Source: Paraclostridium bifermentans
GTDB lineage: Bacteria; Bacillota; Clostridia; Peptostreptococcales; Peptostreptococcaceae
DNA length: 64,000 bases
Direction: 5' to 3'
Assembly (NCBI RefSeq): GCF_019916025.1
Contig: NZ_CP079737.1
Span: 1,054,001 to 1,118,000, forward strand
Within the stretch, counting starts at the first letter, position 1; the number at the start of each line of letters is the position of its first letter. The translations under genes and the position numbers were made by a program. Positions 52,824 to 62,042 of the stretch are shown here, in pieces. The notes under the pieces were generated by a model. The model was not told where the DNA came from, searched no databases, and saw only the letters and a program-made list of their open reading frames with translations.

Positions 52824-54812
52824 TTGAGAAACAATATGAAAAAAATATTTATATGTGTATTAGTTATAGCATTTATATCTTTGGGAGTTATAGCTATAGA
52901 TGGTATATATGATAATATATACACCATTCGATTAATAAACACTGAAAATGAAAAAATGGTAGGGGATTTATCTGAACAAGATATAAATGTATATGAAGGT
53001 AAAATAAAAAATGAATTAAAAAATGAGCTTAATCAGAAGCTCCTAAAAAATAAAAAAAATATTAAAAAGAGTTATTATGCTTTGGGGAAAATAGAGTCAT
53101 TGAAAAGAAATTATAAACAATCAAATTACTACCTAATAAAATCTATTGGATATATGGAAAATAAAAATAGTGAGGTAGATTTTAAAATATATAGAAATTT
53201 ATCGTTTAATGCTATTCGTACAAATGATATTAATCAATTTAAAAAATACTTTAAAGAAGCTAAAAAAATTGCAATTAAATCAAATTTAAATGATGAACTA
53301 TCAAATTTTTACTATTCACTATCAAGGATGAATTTAAGATATAAAGGAAACGTATGCGATAGTATTGATTTAATGAAAAAAGCTATAAAATTAGAAAGTA
53401 CAGATAAAACAAAAATGGCAGAATATAATTTTTTGGCATCTTTATATAGGTCTAACGGGCAATTTAGCTTATCTTTAACTTATGTTATGCAGGGGTGGAA
53501 AATTGCATATGAGAATAAAGACTATGAAAATATGTGTAAAGCAATTATAAATTTAGGTGAAAATTATTATGTTCAAGAAAATTATAAAAAAGCCGCATAT
53601 GTATACGAGTCTATTCTTAAGGATGATAAGTTTAAAATGAATGATAAAAACTTGTCAGTAATAGGGTATTTAATGGAATCTTATTTTAAGCTAAATGAAA
53701 ATGAAAAAGCAGAAAAGTTAAAAGTTAAGTATGAAGAGATTACAAATAAATTAGAACCTACCGAAAAAAATAAAGAATTAATATGGCTTTACATGGTCTA
53801 TTCAAATGTTAAATTAGATCAAGGTAATCTAAAAGTATCTAAAGAATACTTAGATAAAGCTAAGAAATTGTATAATGAAAATTCTTTAAATGCGTATCCT
53901 AATTCAGACTTATATTTAAAAAAGTTAGAGATTGGAAATGATTATAAAGATGATTCAAATATCACATATTCACAAACTCTAGAAAGTTATAATGAGTTGT
54001 TAAATGAAATTAAAAAAAGAGGTATAAAATCAGATATATATATAACTGTATTAAAAGATATAATTAATTTGACGGAAGAAAATAATGATTACAAGAACAT
54101 TATAAAGTATAATGAAATTTTAGATGAATACGAAAATAAATCTGAAAATGCAGAATCTACAGATACAATATTTTTTGATTTACAAGCTAAAATATATAAA
54201 GAAAGCCAAAAATCTCAAAATCTTAAATTATTATTTTCTATAATTTTATTAGCATTAATTTCTATACTTGCACTTATAGTAGCTATAAAAAATAGCAAGA
54301 TAAATAGGCTAAATAAAGATTTAGAAGAAATATCTATAAAAGATCCTTTAACCGATGTATATAATAAGAGACATTTTTACAATGTATTAGAAAGACTTTC
54401 AAACGATAAAAAAGAAATTACTTTTATAATGATAGATATAGATTATTTCAAAGCTTTTAATGATAATTATGGACACTTAAAAGGTGATGAAGTATTAAAA
54501 AAAGTAGCTAAAATACTTGAAAGTACATTTAGTGAAGATTATGTATTTAGGTATGGAGGCGAAGAGTTTGCTATTGTTTCAGAAGGGAATCTAAAGGAAA
54601 ATTTACTATCAATAAGTATTTTAAGAGACAAGTTGTATAAAGCAAATATAAAACATGATTTTTCCGAAGCAAGTGATAGAGTTACTCTTAGTATTGGAAT
54701 TAAATGTGGGAAAATAGCATCTAAAGAAGATGTAGAACAAATTATAACAGATGCGGATGAAAGATTATATAAATCCAAAACAAATGGAAGAAATAGATAT
54801 ACTTGCTTTTAA
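52824..54812 (+). CDS. Membrane TPR-GGDEF protein, probable diguanylate cyclase
   Basis: Signal-anchor (about 7-25), about 420 residues of TPR-like repeats, a second membrane helix (about 468-486) and a cytoplasmic GGDEF domain with DPLTDVYNKRHF, IDIDYFKAFNDNYGHLKGDE and active-site GGEEF. The inhibitory RxxD site before GGEEF is absent. It should make c-di-GMP and mirrors the TPR-EAL protein at 11085. The start is TTG at 52824, 10 nt after AGGAG; an ATG at 52836 is too far from any site. Confidence 0.83.
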   Translation: MRNNMKKIFICVLVIAFISLGVIAIDGIYDNIYTIRLINTENEKMVGDLSEQDINVYEGKIKNELKNELNQKLLKNKKNIKKSYYALGKIESLKRNYKQSNYYLIKSIGYMENKNSEVDFKIYRNLSFNAIRTNDINQFKKYFKEAKKIAIKSNLNDELSNFYYSLSRMNLRYKGNVCDSIDLMKKAIKLESTDKTKMAEYNFLASLYRSNGQFSLSLTYVMQGWKIAYENKDYENMCKAIINLGENYYVQENYKKAAYVYESILKDDKFKMNDKNLSVIGYLMESYFKLNENEKAEKLKVKYEEITNKLEPTEKNKELIWLYMVYSNVKLDQGNLKVSKEYLDKAKKLYNENSLNAYPNSDLYLKKLEIGNDYKDDSNITYSQTLESYNELLNEIKKRGIKSDIYITVLKDIINLTEENNDYKNIIKYNEILDEYENKSENAESTDTIFFDLQAKIYKESQKSQNLKLLFSIILLALISILALIVAIKNSKINRLNKDLEEISIKDPLTDVYNKRHFYNVLERLSNDKKEITFIMIDIDYFKAFNDNYGHLKGDEVLKKVAKILESTFSEDYVFRYGGEEFAIVSEGNLKENLLSISILRDKLYKANIKHDFSEASDRVTLSIGIKCGKIASKEDVEQIITDADERLYKSKTNGRNRYTCF

Positions 54813-54932
54813 AATATCTTATTTCCGAGGAAATTTCGATATTGAAATTGTTGTAAATTGAAAAATATTAAATTTAAATTGGGATTTCTAAGTACTATTA
54901 TAAATAAATGAAAAAGTATAAGTTAAAATAGG

Positions 54933-54962
54933 TCAGGCAACTTTTGTTGCCTGAATTTTTTT
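54933..54962 (+). terminator. Intrinsic terminator after the GGDEF gene
   Basis: TCAGGCAAC-TTTT-GTTGCCTGA followed by A and seven T. Confidence 0.9.
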
Positions 54963-55056
54963 CACTTGATAAATCGCAATTACAAAGAATATGGATAACT
55001 TATAAAATTTAGTTATATAAAACTGGGTGTTCTTTGAGTGGAAAAAAGCTTTTTAA

Positions 55057-55126
55057 GCAACGGACGAAGTCGTTGGCGACATGAAGTGGTTCGCAGACGT
55101 AGTCGCTCAAGCAGAGCGAATTTTTT
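55057..55126 (+). ncRNA. Unexplained GC-rich structured element ending in a terminator
   Basis: About 62 bases of roughly half G+C stand in sequence that is otherwise about three-quarters A+T. They form successive hairpins: CAACG/CGTTG (55058-55075), GCGA/TCGC (55076-55094), GAC-GTA-GTC (55096-55104), and CGCTC-AAGCA-GAGCG (55104-55118) followed by AA and six T, an intrinsic terminator. No open frame. It looks like the 3' end of a small RNA or a mobile repeat. The rest of 54963-55435 is AT-rich, with no gene seen; it includes the leader of the next gene. Confidence 0.5.
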
Positions 55127-55435
55127 ATGAAAAATTTAACAATAAAATTCTAATATGTTTGAAAATTGTAAACAAAAAGAAAATTTATAATTAATTTATA
55201 ATTTAAGGGATTGTACAAACTTGTCGAATATGATAATATTTAGTCATCAAGATAACTACGAGGGGTTTTGTATAGAGGGCATTAAGGTATGACATCAGAC
55301 ATTATAATTTAATTAAAAATGAAAACGTTAACCTTAAATTGAGGTACCAGGAAAACAATAACATGCGTAATTATCTTAAGTTATCATCAATGTATTTTGA
55401 AATTATATTATACTTAAGAAAGGACGAGTGAAATT

Positions 55436-56821
55436 ATGAGTACAACAGCAGTGAAGAAAAAAAATAAATTTCCAATGGGATTTTATATTTGTGCAACTAC
55501 ATTTGCATTTGAGAGAGCAGCTTACTATGCTTCAAAATATCTAATCTATATTTTCTTAATTACAGCAGTAGTTAAGGGTGGTTTAGGTATAGAAAAAGGT
55601 CAAGCAGCTATGATGCAAGCAAACCTTGTAGCATTTACTTATCTTTCACCTATAATAGGTGGATATATATCTGATAGATGGATAGGTGCTAGATATACGA
55701 TACCTTTAGGTATGTTTATTATGGGGGCAGGTTATTATGTAGGATCAATAGCCACATCATCATCTATGGTAGGTTTAATGGTTATTTTAGTAGCAATTGG
55801 GACAGCGTTTTTCAAAGGAAATGTTTCAGCTGTAAATGGACAATTGTTTAAGAATCAAGAAGAGCTAGACTCAGCTTTCTCTGTTCAATATTCATTTGTT
55901 AATATAGGTTCTTTTGTAGGAACTACAGCAGTTGGAGTTTTATATGCTCAAACATTTGCTAAAAATGGAGTTTTAGGATTCTCTCAATGTTTCTTCCTTG
56001 CAGCAATCTTATGTGCTATAGGTGGATTATGGTTTATATTTGGATGGAGATTCTTAGGAGATGCAGGAAAGAGACCTTTCAAAGAAGGTGTTGTTGCTGA
56101 AAAAACTGAGGCTAAGGATAATACACCTTTAACTCGTACAGATAAAAAGAGAATATGGGCTATAGTTTTAGTTTCTGCTTTCTCTGTACTATTCTGGTTA
56201 TTCTGGTATTTAACTTACCTTGCAGTTTATGATTATGGTGCAGCATTCGTTGATATGAATGTTGGAGGATTTGATGTACCTTTAGCTTGGTTTGACTCAT
56301 TAAATGCATTAACTTGTATAGTGTTAGGTCCAATATTTGCAGCTTTATGGTTAAAGCTTTCAAAGAGACCTCAAGGGGATATAAGTTTATTTAAGAAAAC
56401 TGGTTTAGGATTTATATTCTTAGGATTATCATTCTTTATGCTAGTTGGAGCAGAGTTTGCAAGAGGAATAGGTGCTCCTGACACAGCTAAGGCTAGTATA
56501 CTTTGGATAGTTGCATTTGGAGTTTTACTAAGTATGGGAGAGATGTTCTTCTCACCACTTGGAAACTCATTTGTAAGTAAGTATGCTCCTAAGAGAGTAT
56601 TAGCAGTTTTAATGGGAGTTTGGACTTTCGCAACTTTCGTTGCTGGAAAGAGTTACGGATATTTATATGACTTTACTTTAAAATTCGATATGATAACTGT
56701 ATACACTGTTATACCTGTTATATTATTCGTTGCAGCTGCATTACTATTTATCTTTGATAAGAAGTTAAATAGTCTTGTTGAAGATGAAGAATCTAATGGA
56801 AAAGAAAAGTCTATAGCATAG
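55436..56821 (+). CDS. POT/PTR-family proton-dependent di/tripeptide transporter
   Basis: 461 aa with about 12-14 helices. The ExxER motif is present (TFAFERAAYYASKYL), with the PTR2 blocks IIGGYISDRWIGARYTI and FFKGNVSAVNGQLF, and QYSFVNIGSFVG. Imports small peptides with H+. Its 3' end is followed by a long-hairpin repeat 8 nt after the stop. More than 300 bp of leader precede it, containing a weak AT-rich palindromic stretch only. AAAGGACGAG precedes the ATG. Confidence 0.9.
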   Translation: MSTTAVKKKNKFPMGFYICATTFAFERAAYYASKYLIYIFLITAVVKGGLGIEKGQAAMMQANLVAFTYLSPIIGGYISDRWIGARYTIPLGMFIMGAGYYVGSIATSSSMVGLMVILVAIGTAFFKGNVSAVNGQLFKNQEELDSAFSVQYSFVNIGSFVGTTAVGVLYAQTFAKNGVLGFSQCFFLAAILCAIGGLWFIFGWRFLGDAGKRPFKEGVVAEKTEAKDNTPLTRTDKKRIWAIVLVSAFSVLFWLFWYLTYLAVYDYGAAFVDMNVGGFDVPLAWFDSLNALTCIVLGPIFAALWLKLSKRPQGDISLFKKTGLGFIFLGLSFFMLVGAEFARGIGAPDTAKASILWIVAFGVLLSMGEMFFSPLGNSFVSKYAPKRVLAVLMGVWTFATFVAGKSYGYLYDFTLKFDMITVYTVIPVILFVAAALLFIFDKKLNSLVEDEESNGKEKSIA

Positions 56822-56828
56822 ATAAGGA

Positions 56829-56905
56829 GAAGGAGCAATATATGTTTTGCTACACAAGCTTGGAGAAAAGCTTGAAATGTAGCTGCAACATATAATTGCT
56901 CCTTC
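56829..56905. repeat. Dispersed long-hairpin repeat, copy 5 (after POT gene)
   Basis: Outer arms GAAGGAGCAA-TATATG / CATATAATTGCTCCTTC; core GCTACA-CAAGC-TTGGAGAAAA-GCTTG-AAA-TGTAGC. Confidence 0.78.
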
Positions 56906-56934
56906 TTTGCGTGTGGGGCATAGAGGTATATTAC

Positions 56935-56985
56935 ATTTTGCCACACAAGCTAGAAAGATGATTGAAATGTGATTGTATAAGGCTG
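56935..56985. repeat. Degenerate long-hairpin repeat, copy 6
   Basis: TTTTGCCACACAAGCTAGAA, GATGATTG and AAATGTG keep the left half of the core, but GCTTG has become GATTG and the outer arms no longer pair. Located between copy 5 and the sigma-54 activator gene. Confidence 0.55.
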
Positions 56986-57042
56986 GTATTTGAAATAAAA
57001 TAGATATAGATTAGTAAATATACAGGTATTGGAGTTATGCAT

Positions 57043-58980
57043 ATGGGAGATTATATAAATTTTATTGAAAATGCGTGGAAGAAATTTATTAATACAGGGG
57101 AAGTTGATTTAAGCATTAGAAAAGATATAAGAGATTCTTGGATAAGATGTAAGTCTTATGGAGTTGATTACAATAATGGTTGTGGAAGTGTAAAGCATGA
57201 TAATATTAAATATTTAATAGAAAAAAATAGTGAGCTTATTTCTGTATCAAAACCTATTATGGAAGGTATATATAGTATGGTTTCAGGTTCAGGATTTGCA
57301 ATTATGTTAGCTGATAAGGATGGATATATTATCGAAGTTATTGGGGATAAGGATATAATGGATAGGGCTAACGAGCTGAACTTTTTAAAGGGAGAGCTAT
57401 GGACTGAGAGTATAGTTGGGACAAATGCAATAGGAACAGCTATATATCTTAATAAACCTATACAAACAATAGGAGCAGAGCATTATGGTAAAAATCAACA
57501 TTCTTGGACTTGTTCTGCATCTCCAATTTATGATGAAGACAATAACTTAATAGGGTGTATAAATATGTCTGGAAATTATTATGATGCACATTCACATACG
57601 CTAGGAATTGTAACAGCTGCAGCTAAGTCAATTCAAAATCAATTAGCTTTAACTCTTTCATATAAATTACTAAACATTACTTTTGACTCTATATCACAAG
57701 GTATGATTGTTGTTAATCAAGATTTAAGTATAAAGAAAATAAATGGAAGAGCTTTAAAAATATTAAATATATCATTAGATAATTTAATAAAGGTAAATGT
57801 TGAAAATATATTAAAAGATATAGATTTTTATGAGATTTTAAATGAAGATAAAAGAGTAACTAATGTAGAATGCGATTTTTATATTAATTCTAATAGAATA
57901 AAGTGTGTAGTAAATATAACTACATTAAATACACATGGCAACAACACTGGTTTTGTAATAACTTTTAATGAAGCAAAAAAAGTTCATAAATTAGTAAACA
58001 AAGTAGTAGGATATAAAGCTCAATATAAGTTTGAAGATATAATAACTGAAAATGAAAAAATGAAAGCTATGATTTCTTTTGCAAAGAAGATATCAAAGAC
58101 AGATTGCAACATATTGATAGAAGGGGAAAGTGGAACAGGAAAAGAATTAGTTGCTCAATCAATACATAATTTTAGTGAAAGAAAAAATGGACCTTTTGTT
58201 GCTATAAACTGTGCATCTATACCTAGAGAATTAGTTGAAAGTGAACTATTTGGATACGAAAAAGGAGCATTTACTGGAGCATCAAAGGAAGGTCATCCAG
58301 GAAAGTTTGAATTAGCTGATGGAGGGACTATATTTTTAGATGAAATAGGGGAATTACCACTAGATACACAAAGTAAATTACTTAGAGTTTTAGATAATGG
58401 AAAAGTTATTAGAGTTGGTGGGACATATGAAAAGCAACTTGATGTAAGAATTATTGGAGCAACAAATAGGATACTAAAAAATGAAATAGCTATAAAGAAC
58501 TTTAGAGAAGATTTATATTATAGGTTAAGTGTAATGAATATAAACACTATTCCTTTAAGAGAAAGAATAGATGATATAGATGTGCTAGTTAATTACTTTG
58601 TAGAAAAATTAAATCATAAGAACAAAAGTAATAATGTAGAGGTTAGTTATTCATATATACAGGAATTAAAAAAATATAATTGGCCAGGAAATATAAGAGA
58701 GCTTAGAAATATAATAGAAAGAGATTATTATCTAAGTGAAAAAAACTTAATAAGCATAAGTAGATTAGATAATATAAATATGTTTAAGGATGAAGAAAAC
58801 AAAGAAAAAGAAATCATACCTTTAGATTGTTTAGAGAAAAAAGCCATACAAGAAGCTATGAAAAAGTGCAATGGAAACATGGTTATGGTATCTAAATTAT
58901 TAAATATAGGAAGATCCACATTATATAGAAAAATTAATAAATATAATATAATGTATCAAAATGAAACAGAAAATATATAG
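57043..58980 (+). CDS. Sigma-54-dependent transcriptional activator, AcoR-like
   Basis: 645 aa: N-terminal GAF-type sensor (about 60-205; GTNAIGTAIYLNKPIQTIG, HSWTCSASPIYDEDNNLIGC), a PAS-like segment (about 210-320), the sigma-54 AAA+ domain (Walker A GESGTGKELVAQ, GAFTGA loop, GGTIFLDEIGELPLDTQSK) and a C-terminal Fis-type HTH (NGNMVMVSKLLNIGRSTLYR). The layout is that of AcoR, the activator of acetoin catabolism. A -24/-12 promoter and a butanediol dehydrogenase gene follow, its probable target. ATG at 57043 is 8 nt from GGAG. Confidence 0.88.
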   Translation: MGDYINFIENAWKKFINTGEVDLSIRKDIRDSWIRCKSYGVDYNNGCGSVKHDNIKYLIEKNSELISVSKPIMEGIYSMVSGSGFAIMLADKDGYIIEVIGDKDIMDRANELNFLKGELWTESIVGTNAIGTAIYLNKPIQTIGAEHYGKNQHSWTCSASPIYDEDNNLIGCINMSGNYYDAHSHTLGIVTAAAKSIQNQLALTLSYKLLNITFDSISQGMIVVNQDLSIKKINGRALKILNISLDNLIKVNVENILKDIDFYEILNEDKRVTNVECDFYINSNRIKCVVNITTLNTHGNNTGFVITFNEAKKVHKLVNKVVGYKAQYKFEDIITENEKMKAMISFAKKISKTDCNILIEGESGTGKELVAQSIHNFSERKNGPFVAINCASIPRELVESELFGYEKGAFTGASKEGHPGKFELADGGTIFLDEIGELPLDTQSKLLRVLDNGKVIRVGGTYEKQLDVRIIGATNRILKNEIAIKNFREDLYYRLSVMNINTIPLRERIDDIDVLVNYFVEKLNHKNKSNNVEVSYSYIQELKKYNWPGNIRELRNIIERDYYLSEKNLISISRLDNINMFKDEENKEKEIIPLDCLEKKAIQEAMKKCNGNMVMVSKLLNIGRSTLYRKINKYNIMYQNETENI

Positions 58981-59019
58981 TGTATCAAAATGGGATAGCA
59001 AATGTATTGAAATGATACA
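58952..59019 (+). promoter_or_regulatory. Candidate enhancer sites for the AcoR-like activator
   Basis: TGTATCAAAATG occurs at 58952-58963 and 58981-58992, and TGATACA, its inverted core, at 59013-59019. They lie about 130-200 bp before the -24/-12 promoter, a usual distance for sigma-54 enhancers. The first copy is within the activator gene. Confidence 0.45.
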
Positions 59020-59032
59020 CTTGCTATTTTTA
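58995..59032 (+). terminator. Intrinsic terminator after the activator gene
   Basis: ATAGCAAATGTAT pairs with ATACACTTGCTAT (one wobble) and is followed by T-rich sequence; overlaps one of the enhancer-like repeats. Confidence 0.7.
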
Positions 59033-59147
59033 TTTTAAATAAATTTATAAGCTATGAAGTATATACAAATATAAAAAAATAACATAATGCTTTGAAAATA
59101 CTAGGTTTCAAAAGGGTTATAATAAATAAAATACATAACTCATATTT

Positions 59148-59163
59148 TGGCATAGGTGTTGCT
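59148..59163 (+). promoter_or_regulatory. Sigma-54 (-24/-12) promoter of the butanediol dehydrogenase gene
   Basis: TGGCAT-AGGTG-TTGCT matches the TGGCAC-N5-TTGCW model with correct GG-to-GC spacing, 58 nt before the gene and downstream of a sigma-54 activator gene. Confidence 0.82.
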
Positions 59164-59220
59164 ATATAAAATGTGAATAAATTAACATTTTATATAATGA
59201 AACTTAGGGAGGATTTGGGA

Positions 59221-60294
59221 ATGAAAGCAGCACTATGGTATGGAAAAAGAGATGTTAGGGTAGAGGATATTGAAGAGCCAAAAGCTACAAAAAATAATGT
59301 GAAAATTAAAGTTAAATGGTGTGGAATATGTGGGTCAGACTTACATGAATACTTAGGGGGACCTATATTTATTCCAGTAGGGCAACCTCATCCTGTAAGT
59401 AAAGGAGTTGCACCTGTAGTTTTAGGACATGAGTTTTCAGGGGAAGTTATAGAAATAGGTGAAGATGTAAGTAAATTTAAAGTTGGAGATAGAGTTATAG
59501 TTGAGCCTATTGTAGCATGTGGTAAATGTGAAGCTTGTTTAGAAGGTAAGTATAATTTATGTTCATCTTTAGGGTTCCATGGACTTTGTGGAAGTGGAGG
59601 GGGACTTGCTGAGTATACAGTTTTTCCAGAAGAATTTATTCATAAAATACCAGATGGAATGGATTATGAACAAGCAGCATTAGTTGAACCTATGGCTGTT
59701 GCACTACATTCAATTAGAATATCTAATTTTAAAATAGGGGATAGTGCATTAGTATTAGGATCCGGGCCAATAGGATTAGCAACAATAGAATGTTTAAAAG
59801 CAGCAGGAGCTAAGTTAGTAGTTGTTCTTCAAAGAAAGTCTATTAGACAAGAGTATGCTAAAAGAGCAGGAGCGGATTTTGTTTTAGATCCTAATGAAGT
59901 TGATATAGCAGAAGAAGTGAAAAAGCTTACTGATGGATTGGGTGTAGATGCTGTATTTGAAACTACTGGAGCACAAATAGGGTTTGATATAGGCATTAAG
60001 AGTTTAAAGTTTGAAGGTACTATGGTTATAACTAGTATTTGGGAAAATCCTATAAACTTTAATCCTAATGATTTGGTGTTTACTGAAAAGAAAATTGTAG
60101 GAACGCTAGCTTATAGACATGAGTTTCCTGCAACTATGGCTCAAATGAATGATGGAAGAATTAAAGCTGAAGGTTATATAACTAAGAAGATTCATTTAGA
60201 TGATATTGTTGAAGAAGGGTTTGGTACGTTAACTGGACCTGAAAAGAAAAAACATGTTAAGATTTTAGTTACTCCGGATAAAGAGTTGCTATAA
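59221..60294 (+). CDS. Zinc-dependent 2,3-butanediol dehydrogenase / acetoin reductase
   Basis: 357-aa medium-chain dehydrogenase. Catalytic-zinc residues in CGICGSDLHEY and GHEFSGEVIEIG; structural-zinc cysteines in CGKCEACLEGKYNLC; Rossmann LVLGSGPIGLATIECLKAAG. The long insert LGGPIFIPVGQPHPVSKGVA is typical of (R,R)-butanediol dehydrogenases. Interconverts acetoin and 2,3-butanediol with NAD(H). Transcribed from a sigma-54 promoter, so dependent on the neighbouring AcoR-like activator. The frame extends 16 codons upstream, but GGAGGATTTGGGA marks the ATG at 59221. Confidence 0.88.
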   Translation: MKAALWYGKRDVRVEDIEEPKATKNNVKIKVKWCGICGSDLHEYLGGPIFIPVGQPHPVSKGVAPVVLGHEFSGEVIEIGEDVSKFKVGDRVIVEPIVACGKCEACLEGKYNLCSSLGFHGLCGSGGGLAEYTVFPEEFIHKIPDGMDYEQAALVEPMAVALHSIRISNFKIGDSALVLGSGPIGLATIECLKAAGAKLVVVLQRKSIRQEYAKRAGADFVLDPNEVDIAEEVKKLTDGLGVDAVFETTGAQIGFDIGIKSLKFEGTMVITSIWENPINFNPNDLVFTEKKIVGTLAYRHEFPATMAQMNDGRIKAEGYITKKIHLDDIVEEGFGTLTGPEKKKHVKILVTPDKELL

Positions 60295-60304
60295 AGTTGA
60301 GGGG

Positions 60305-60785
60305 AGAAGGAGTCTTATATGCTTTACCACACAAGCTGAAAAGATGCTTGAAATGTGGCAGTAGCATATAAGACTCCTTCTTTATGAGTAAGAGCAAGGA
60401 AGCTTTGCCACACAAGCTGAAAAGATGCTTGAAATGTGGCTACAGTATATAAGGCTCCTTCTTATTGTATAAGAGCAAGGAAGTTTTGGCACACAAGCTG
60501 GGAAAATGATTGAAATGTGGCTGCAACATATAAGGCTCCTTGTGTATGAGTAAGAGCAAAAAAGTTTTGGCACACAAGCTGAAAAGATGCTTGAAATGGA
60601 GCTGCAACATACAAGGCTCCTTCTTTATGAGTAAGGGCAAGGAAGCTTTGGCACACAAGCAGAAAAAAGCTTGAAACGTGCCTGCAACATATAAGGCTCC
60701 TTCTTTACGTAAGAGCAAGGAAACTGAAAAGAAATTATGTTTTGCTATATAAGAGTGAAAAGCTTTAAATATGGCTAAAATATGC
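60305..60785. repeat. Tandem array of the long-hairpin repeat (81-bp period)
   Basis: The element CACACAAGC starts at 60328, 60409, 60490, 60571 and 60652, exactly 81 bp apart. Copy one (60305-60381) has full complementary outer arms (AGAAGGAGTCTTATATGC / GCATATAAGACTCCTTCT); later copies repeat the core, right arm (ATATAAGGCTCCTTCTT) and a linker (TGAGTAAGAGCAAGGAAG) and have lost arm pairing. A sixth diverged copy lies at about 60739-60785. The 618-bp gap between the dehydrogenase and opuC genes consists mostly of this array. Open frames across it on the minus strand arise because 81 is divisible by three. Confidence 0.85.
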
Positions 60786-60913
60786 TATTTATCTCTATTG
60801 CTTTGTTTAATGGAATTTGACAAGAGACTAATTTAAGTGTTACTATTATATTACGACAAGAAACAACTTTATATTAAAAATAAGTTGTATGTTGAAAAGA
60901 TGGGAGGGGTAGT

Positions 60914-62041
60914 ATGCTCAAATTTGAGAATATAGTAAAAAAGTTTAATGGTAATTATGTTTTATCAGACGTTTCTTTCGAAATAGAAAAAGGGAATCTT
61001 GTTGCTATCATTGGAGAAAGTGGATGTGGAAAAACAACATTACTAAAAATGATTAATAGATTAATAAAACCAAGTAGCGGAAAAATTTATATAGATGAAA
61101 AAGATATTTCAAAGATAGACCCTATTAAACTTAGAAGAAATATAGGATATGTTATTCAGCAAACGGGATTGTTTCCTCATATGACTGTCAGAGAAAATAT
61201 TGAAATCATATCTAAAATTGAAAAAGTAGATAATGCAAAGATTGAAGAGAGCACGTATAGATTAATGAACATGGTAGGACTTGATGCTGAAAAATACCTA
61301 GATAGATATCCTTCTGAACTAAGTGGAGGACAGCAACAAAGGGTAGGTGTAGCAAGAGCATTTGCGACAGATCCAGAGATAATATTAATGGATGAGCCTT
61401 TCTCAGCATTAGATCCAATTACAAGAGTAGATTTACAAGATGAGCTTGTAGAATTACAGTCAAAATTCAAAAAAACTATTATATTTGTTACGCATGACAT
61501 GGATGAAGCAATAAGAATTGCAGATATGATATGCATAATGAAAGACGGAAAAGTAGTACAGTATGACACGCCTGAAAATATTTTAAAAAATCCAATAAAT
61601 AATTTTGTATCAAACTTCATAGGTAAAAATCGTATATGGTCATCTCCTGAATTTATAAAAATTTCAGATATCATGATTGAAAATCCAATTATGTGTGGTT
61701 CAGAACTACCAATCTTAAAGTGTATTGAGAAAATGAGAAGAAATAAAGTCGATAGTCTTATAGTTAATGATGCTACAACTAAAGAGTTTATAGGAGTTGT
61801 AAAAGCTAAATTTATAAGAAATATAGAAAATAAGTCTCAAAGAATTGGAGATATTGTAAAGAATGAAACTCCAACACTTACACCAAATGATACTATTTTA
61901 GATGCATTAAATATCACAAACAAACATAAAATTTCAGCTATTCCAGTTATCAATGAAAATAAAATTGTTGAGGGATTAGTTACAAAAAGTAGTTTAGTTA
62001 CTACATTGAGTCAGCAGTATTTAGAAGTAGAGGAGGAATAG
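60914..62041 (+). CDS. opuCA: Glycine betaine/carnitine/choline ABC transporter ATP-binding protein OpuCA
   Basis: 375 aa. Walker A GESGCGKTT, Q-loop VIQQTGLF, signature LSGGQQQRVGVARAFA, Walker B IILMDEPFSALD, then two C-terminal CBS domains (about 250-370; KMRRNKVDSLIVNDATTKEF, NKHKISAIPVINENKIVEGL) that in OpuA/OpuC sense ionic strength or nucleotides. Powers uptake of osmoprotectants. The permease gene starts 1 nt after its stop. GGGAGGGG precedes the ATG. Confidence 0.93.
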   Translation: MLKFENIVKKFNGNYVLSDVSFEIEKGNLVAIIGESGCGKTTLLKMINRLIKPSSGKIYIDEKDISKIDPIKLRRNIGYVIQQTGLFPHMTVRENIEIISKIEKVDNAKIEESTYRLMNMVGLDAEKYLDRYPSELSGGQQQRVGVARAFATDPEIILMDEPFSALDPITRVDLQDELVELQSKFKKTIIFVTHDMDEAIRIADMICIMKDGKVVQYDTPENILKNPINNFVSNFIGKNRIWSSPEFIKISDIMIENPIMCGSELPILKCIEKMRRNKVDSLIVNDATTKEFIGVVKAKFIRNIENKSQRIGDIVKNETPTLTPNDTILDALNITNKHKISAIPVINENKIVEGLVTKSSLVTTLSQQYLEVEEE

Positions 62042-62042
62042 A

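Noticed and set aside
55130-55435. CodY box or riboswitch in the leader of the peptide transporter gene
   Set aside because: The best CodY-like match near 55160 has about four mismatches, and I could not fold a known riboswitch core.
60382-60718. Overlapping minus-strand open frames encoding repetitive Cys/Leu-rich peptides
   Set aside because: They arise from the 81-bp hairpin array, whose period is divisible by three; no ribosome sites, three frames open at once, and the DNA is explained by RNA structure.
60305-60785. CRISPR array
   Set aside because: The whole 81-bp unit is repeated with no unique spacers, the core is a long hairpin rather than a short repeat, and no cas genes are present.
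61177-61674. Minus-strand 165-aa frame within opuCA
   Set aside because: Antisense to the ABC signature and Walker B region; no supporting signals.
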